Made by a program: the position numbers and the translations under genes. A model generated the notes under the pieces. It made no database searches and was not told where the DNA came from. It saw nothing but the letters and a program-made list of their open reading frames with translations. This document shows, piece after piece, positions 60,584-64,000 of a stretch of DNA of 64,000 nucleotides. Origin of the DNA: Paenibacillus silviterrae (GTDB lineage: Bacteria; Bacillota; Bacilli; Paenibacillales; NBRC-103111); assembly GCF_030167925.1 (NCBI RefSeq), contig NZ_JASKUT010000001.1, forward strand, positions 1,488,001 through 1,552,000, read 5' to 3'. Every line of letters starts with the position of its first letter. Position 1 is the stretch's first letter.

Positions 60584-60850
60584 TTATCCATCCGCCTCAT
60601 CCAGCTCCGGCTCCATGAAGGTAAAGGTCCCATCCTCCTCGCTGATCATCGAGTTTTCAATGAGATGCTCTCGGATATCCTTCGTGCTGCTTGGAAGCGG
60701 CCAGCCCTCTTCAATCAACCGCTGCTCAGCCCAAAACAACACGATAGCCCTTATTTCCTTTTTGATCTCTTTCTCCGAAACGAGAAGAATTGAATCTCTC
60801 AAGATGGCTTTCAGGTTAATTTTGATCTCAGTTTGAAATCGAATGCCCAT
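60584..60850 (-). CDS. Hypothetical protein
   Basis: I do not recognise this protein of 88 residues. It starts MGIRFQTEIKINLKAILRDS after AGGAAGAG. The N-terminal half is basic and helical, the middle has IRAIVLFWAEQRLIEEGWPL, and the last 20 residues are very acidic (EEDGTFTFMEPELDEADG). No membrane or signal segment is seen. It is the first gene of the group leading to DUF3189. Confidence 0.65.
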   Translation of the reverse strand: MGIRFQTEIKINLKAILRDSILLVSEKEIKKEIRAIVLFWAEQRLIEEGWPLPSSTKDIREHLIENSMISEEDGTFTFMEPELDEADG

Positions 60851-60910
60851 AGAATCACTCTTCCTATGCTATATAGTTCAGCATATGTACTTCTTGAATC
60901 AGTGTTCCTG

Positions 60911-60960
60911 AAAAACAAAAACACCTAGTTCCTACCTGTACAGGTACTTGAACTAGGTGT
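60911..60960 (-). terminator. Terminator of the rRNA-tRNA operon
   Basis: ACACCTAGTT and AACTAGGTGT form a 10-bp outer stem around ACCTGTACAGGT, followed on the minus strand by TTTTTGTTTTT. Confidence 0.9.
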
Positions 60961-60976
60961 AAATGCTTAAATGCTA

Positions 60977-61064
60977 CGGAGAGAGAGGGATTCGAACCCT
61001 CGCACCGCTTACGCAGTCTAACCCCTTAGCAGAGGGTCCCCTTGAGCCGCTTGGGTATCTCTCC
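60977..61064 (-). tRNA. tRNA-Ser (GCU)
   Basis: This 88-base tRNA has a 7-bp acceptor stem GGAGAGA/TCTCTCC, a T arm GAGGG-TTCGAAT-CCCTC, a long variable arm as expected for serine, and the anticodon loop CTGCTAA with anticodon GCT, which reads AGC/AGU. The discriminator base is G. The 3' CCA is not encoded. It lies about 70 bases after 23S in the same transcript. Confidence 0.95.
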
Positions 61065-61132
61065 AAATTGGATGCAGTTCGTTGCACCCTAAAAACTGGA
61101 TTCGAAACTTCAGCAAATGTCATATGCTTGTA

Positions 61133-64000
<2,868 letters not shown>

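Overview
The window looks like a low-to-mid-GC Gram-positive chromosome of the Bacillales, most probably Paenibacillus or a close relative. The evidence is strong AGGAGG-type ribosome binding sites, many lipobox-bearing solute-binding proteins, LplA/LplB/LplC-type sugar transport, YesS-like membrane AraC regulators, a YeeN-type YebC protein, and a Bacillus-like 23S rRNA. There is no sign of a prophage, insertion sequence, integron or CRISPR array.

Layout. 1-2.8 kb is the end of a PotD/PotB-type ABC transporter operon that carries a nucleoside hydrolase. 2.9-10.2 kb holds a DUF2294 protein, an orphan solute-binding lipoprotein, threonine synthase, a BlaI / short BlaR1-like / YceI module with two matching operators, a ribbon-helix-helix + PIN toxin-antitoxin-like pair and a hotdog thioesterase. 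10.3-41.1 kb is a large carbohydrate island, mainly for pectin and rhamnogalacturonan. It encodes two FAD oxidoreductases, a GH13 glucosidase, a Gfo/Idh/MocA dehydrogenase, a pectinesterase, a TIM-barrel isomerase, a YetA/PL26-type protein, a PL11 lyase, a GH95 fucosidase and a GH28 polygalacturonase. It also holds three AraC regulators, five solute-binding lipoproteins and one complete LplABC transporter. None of its polysaccharide-active enzymes has a visible signal peptide, so oligosaccharides appear to be imported first and dismantled in the cytoplasm.

41.2-48.8 kb is the most unusual part: three consecutive dynamin-like GTPases, each pair joined by an ATGA stop/start overlap. The third has an N-terminal membrane anchor, a GTPase domain, a coiled coil and a right-handed beta-helix of about 23 coils carrying a cysteine/asparagine ladder. 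I do not know a described system of this architecture, and it is my candidate for a new membrane-remodelling or defence-like system. A small protein gene ending in an intrinsic terminator lies just upstream of it.

48.9-60.9 kb is general cell-envelope and regulatory content: a TetR regulator, LysM-M23 and BNR-like-M23 peptidases, a DUF5667 protein, YeeN, a Lys-rich repeat protein, a two-component system, a cREC protein, an alpha/beta hydrolase and a DUF3189 protein. 60.9-64 kb is the 3' end of an rRNA operon on the minus strand: nearly all of 23S, then tRNA-Ser(GCU) and a terminator, with no 5S between 23S and the tRNA.

Start codons were moved from the longest open frame to the codon with the best ribosome binding site wherever the sequence allowed it. 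No database search was possible, so family names rest on recognised motifs.
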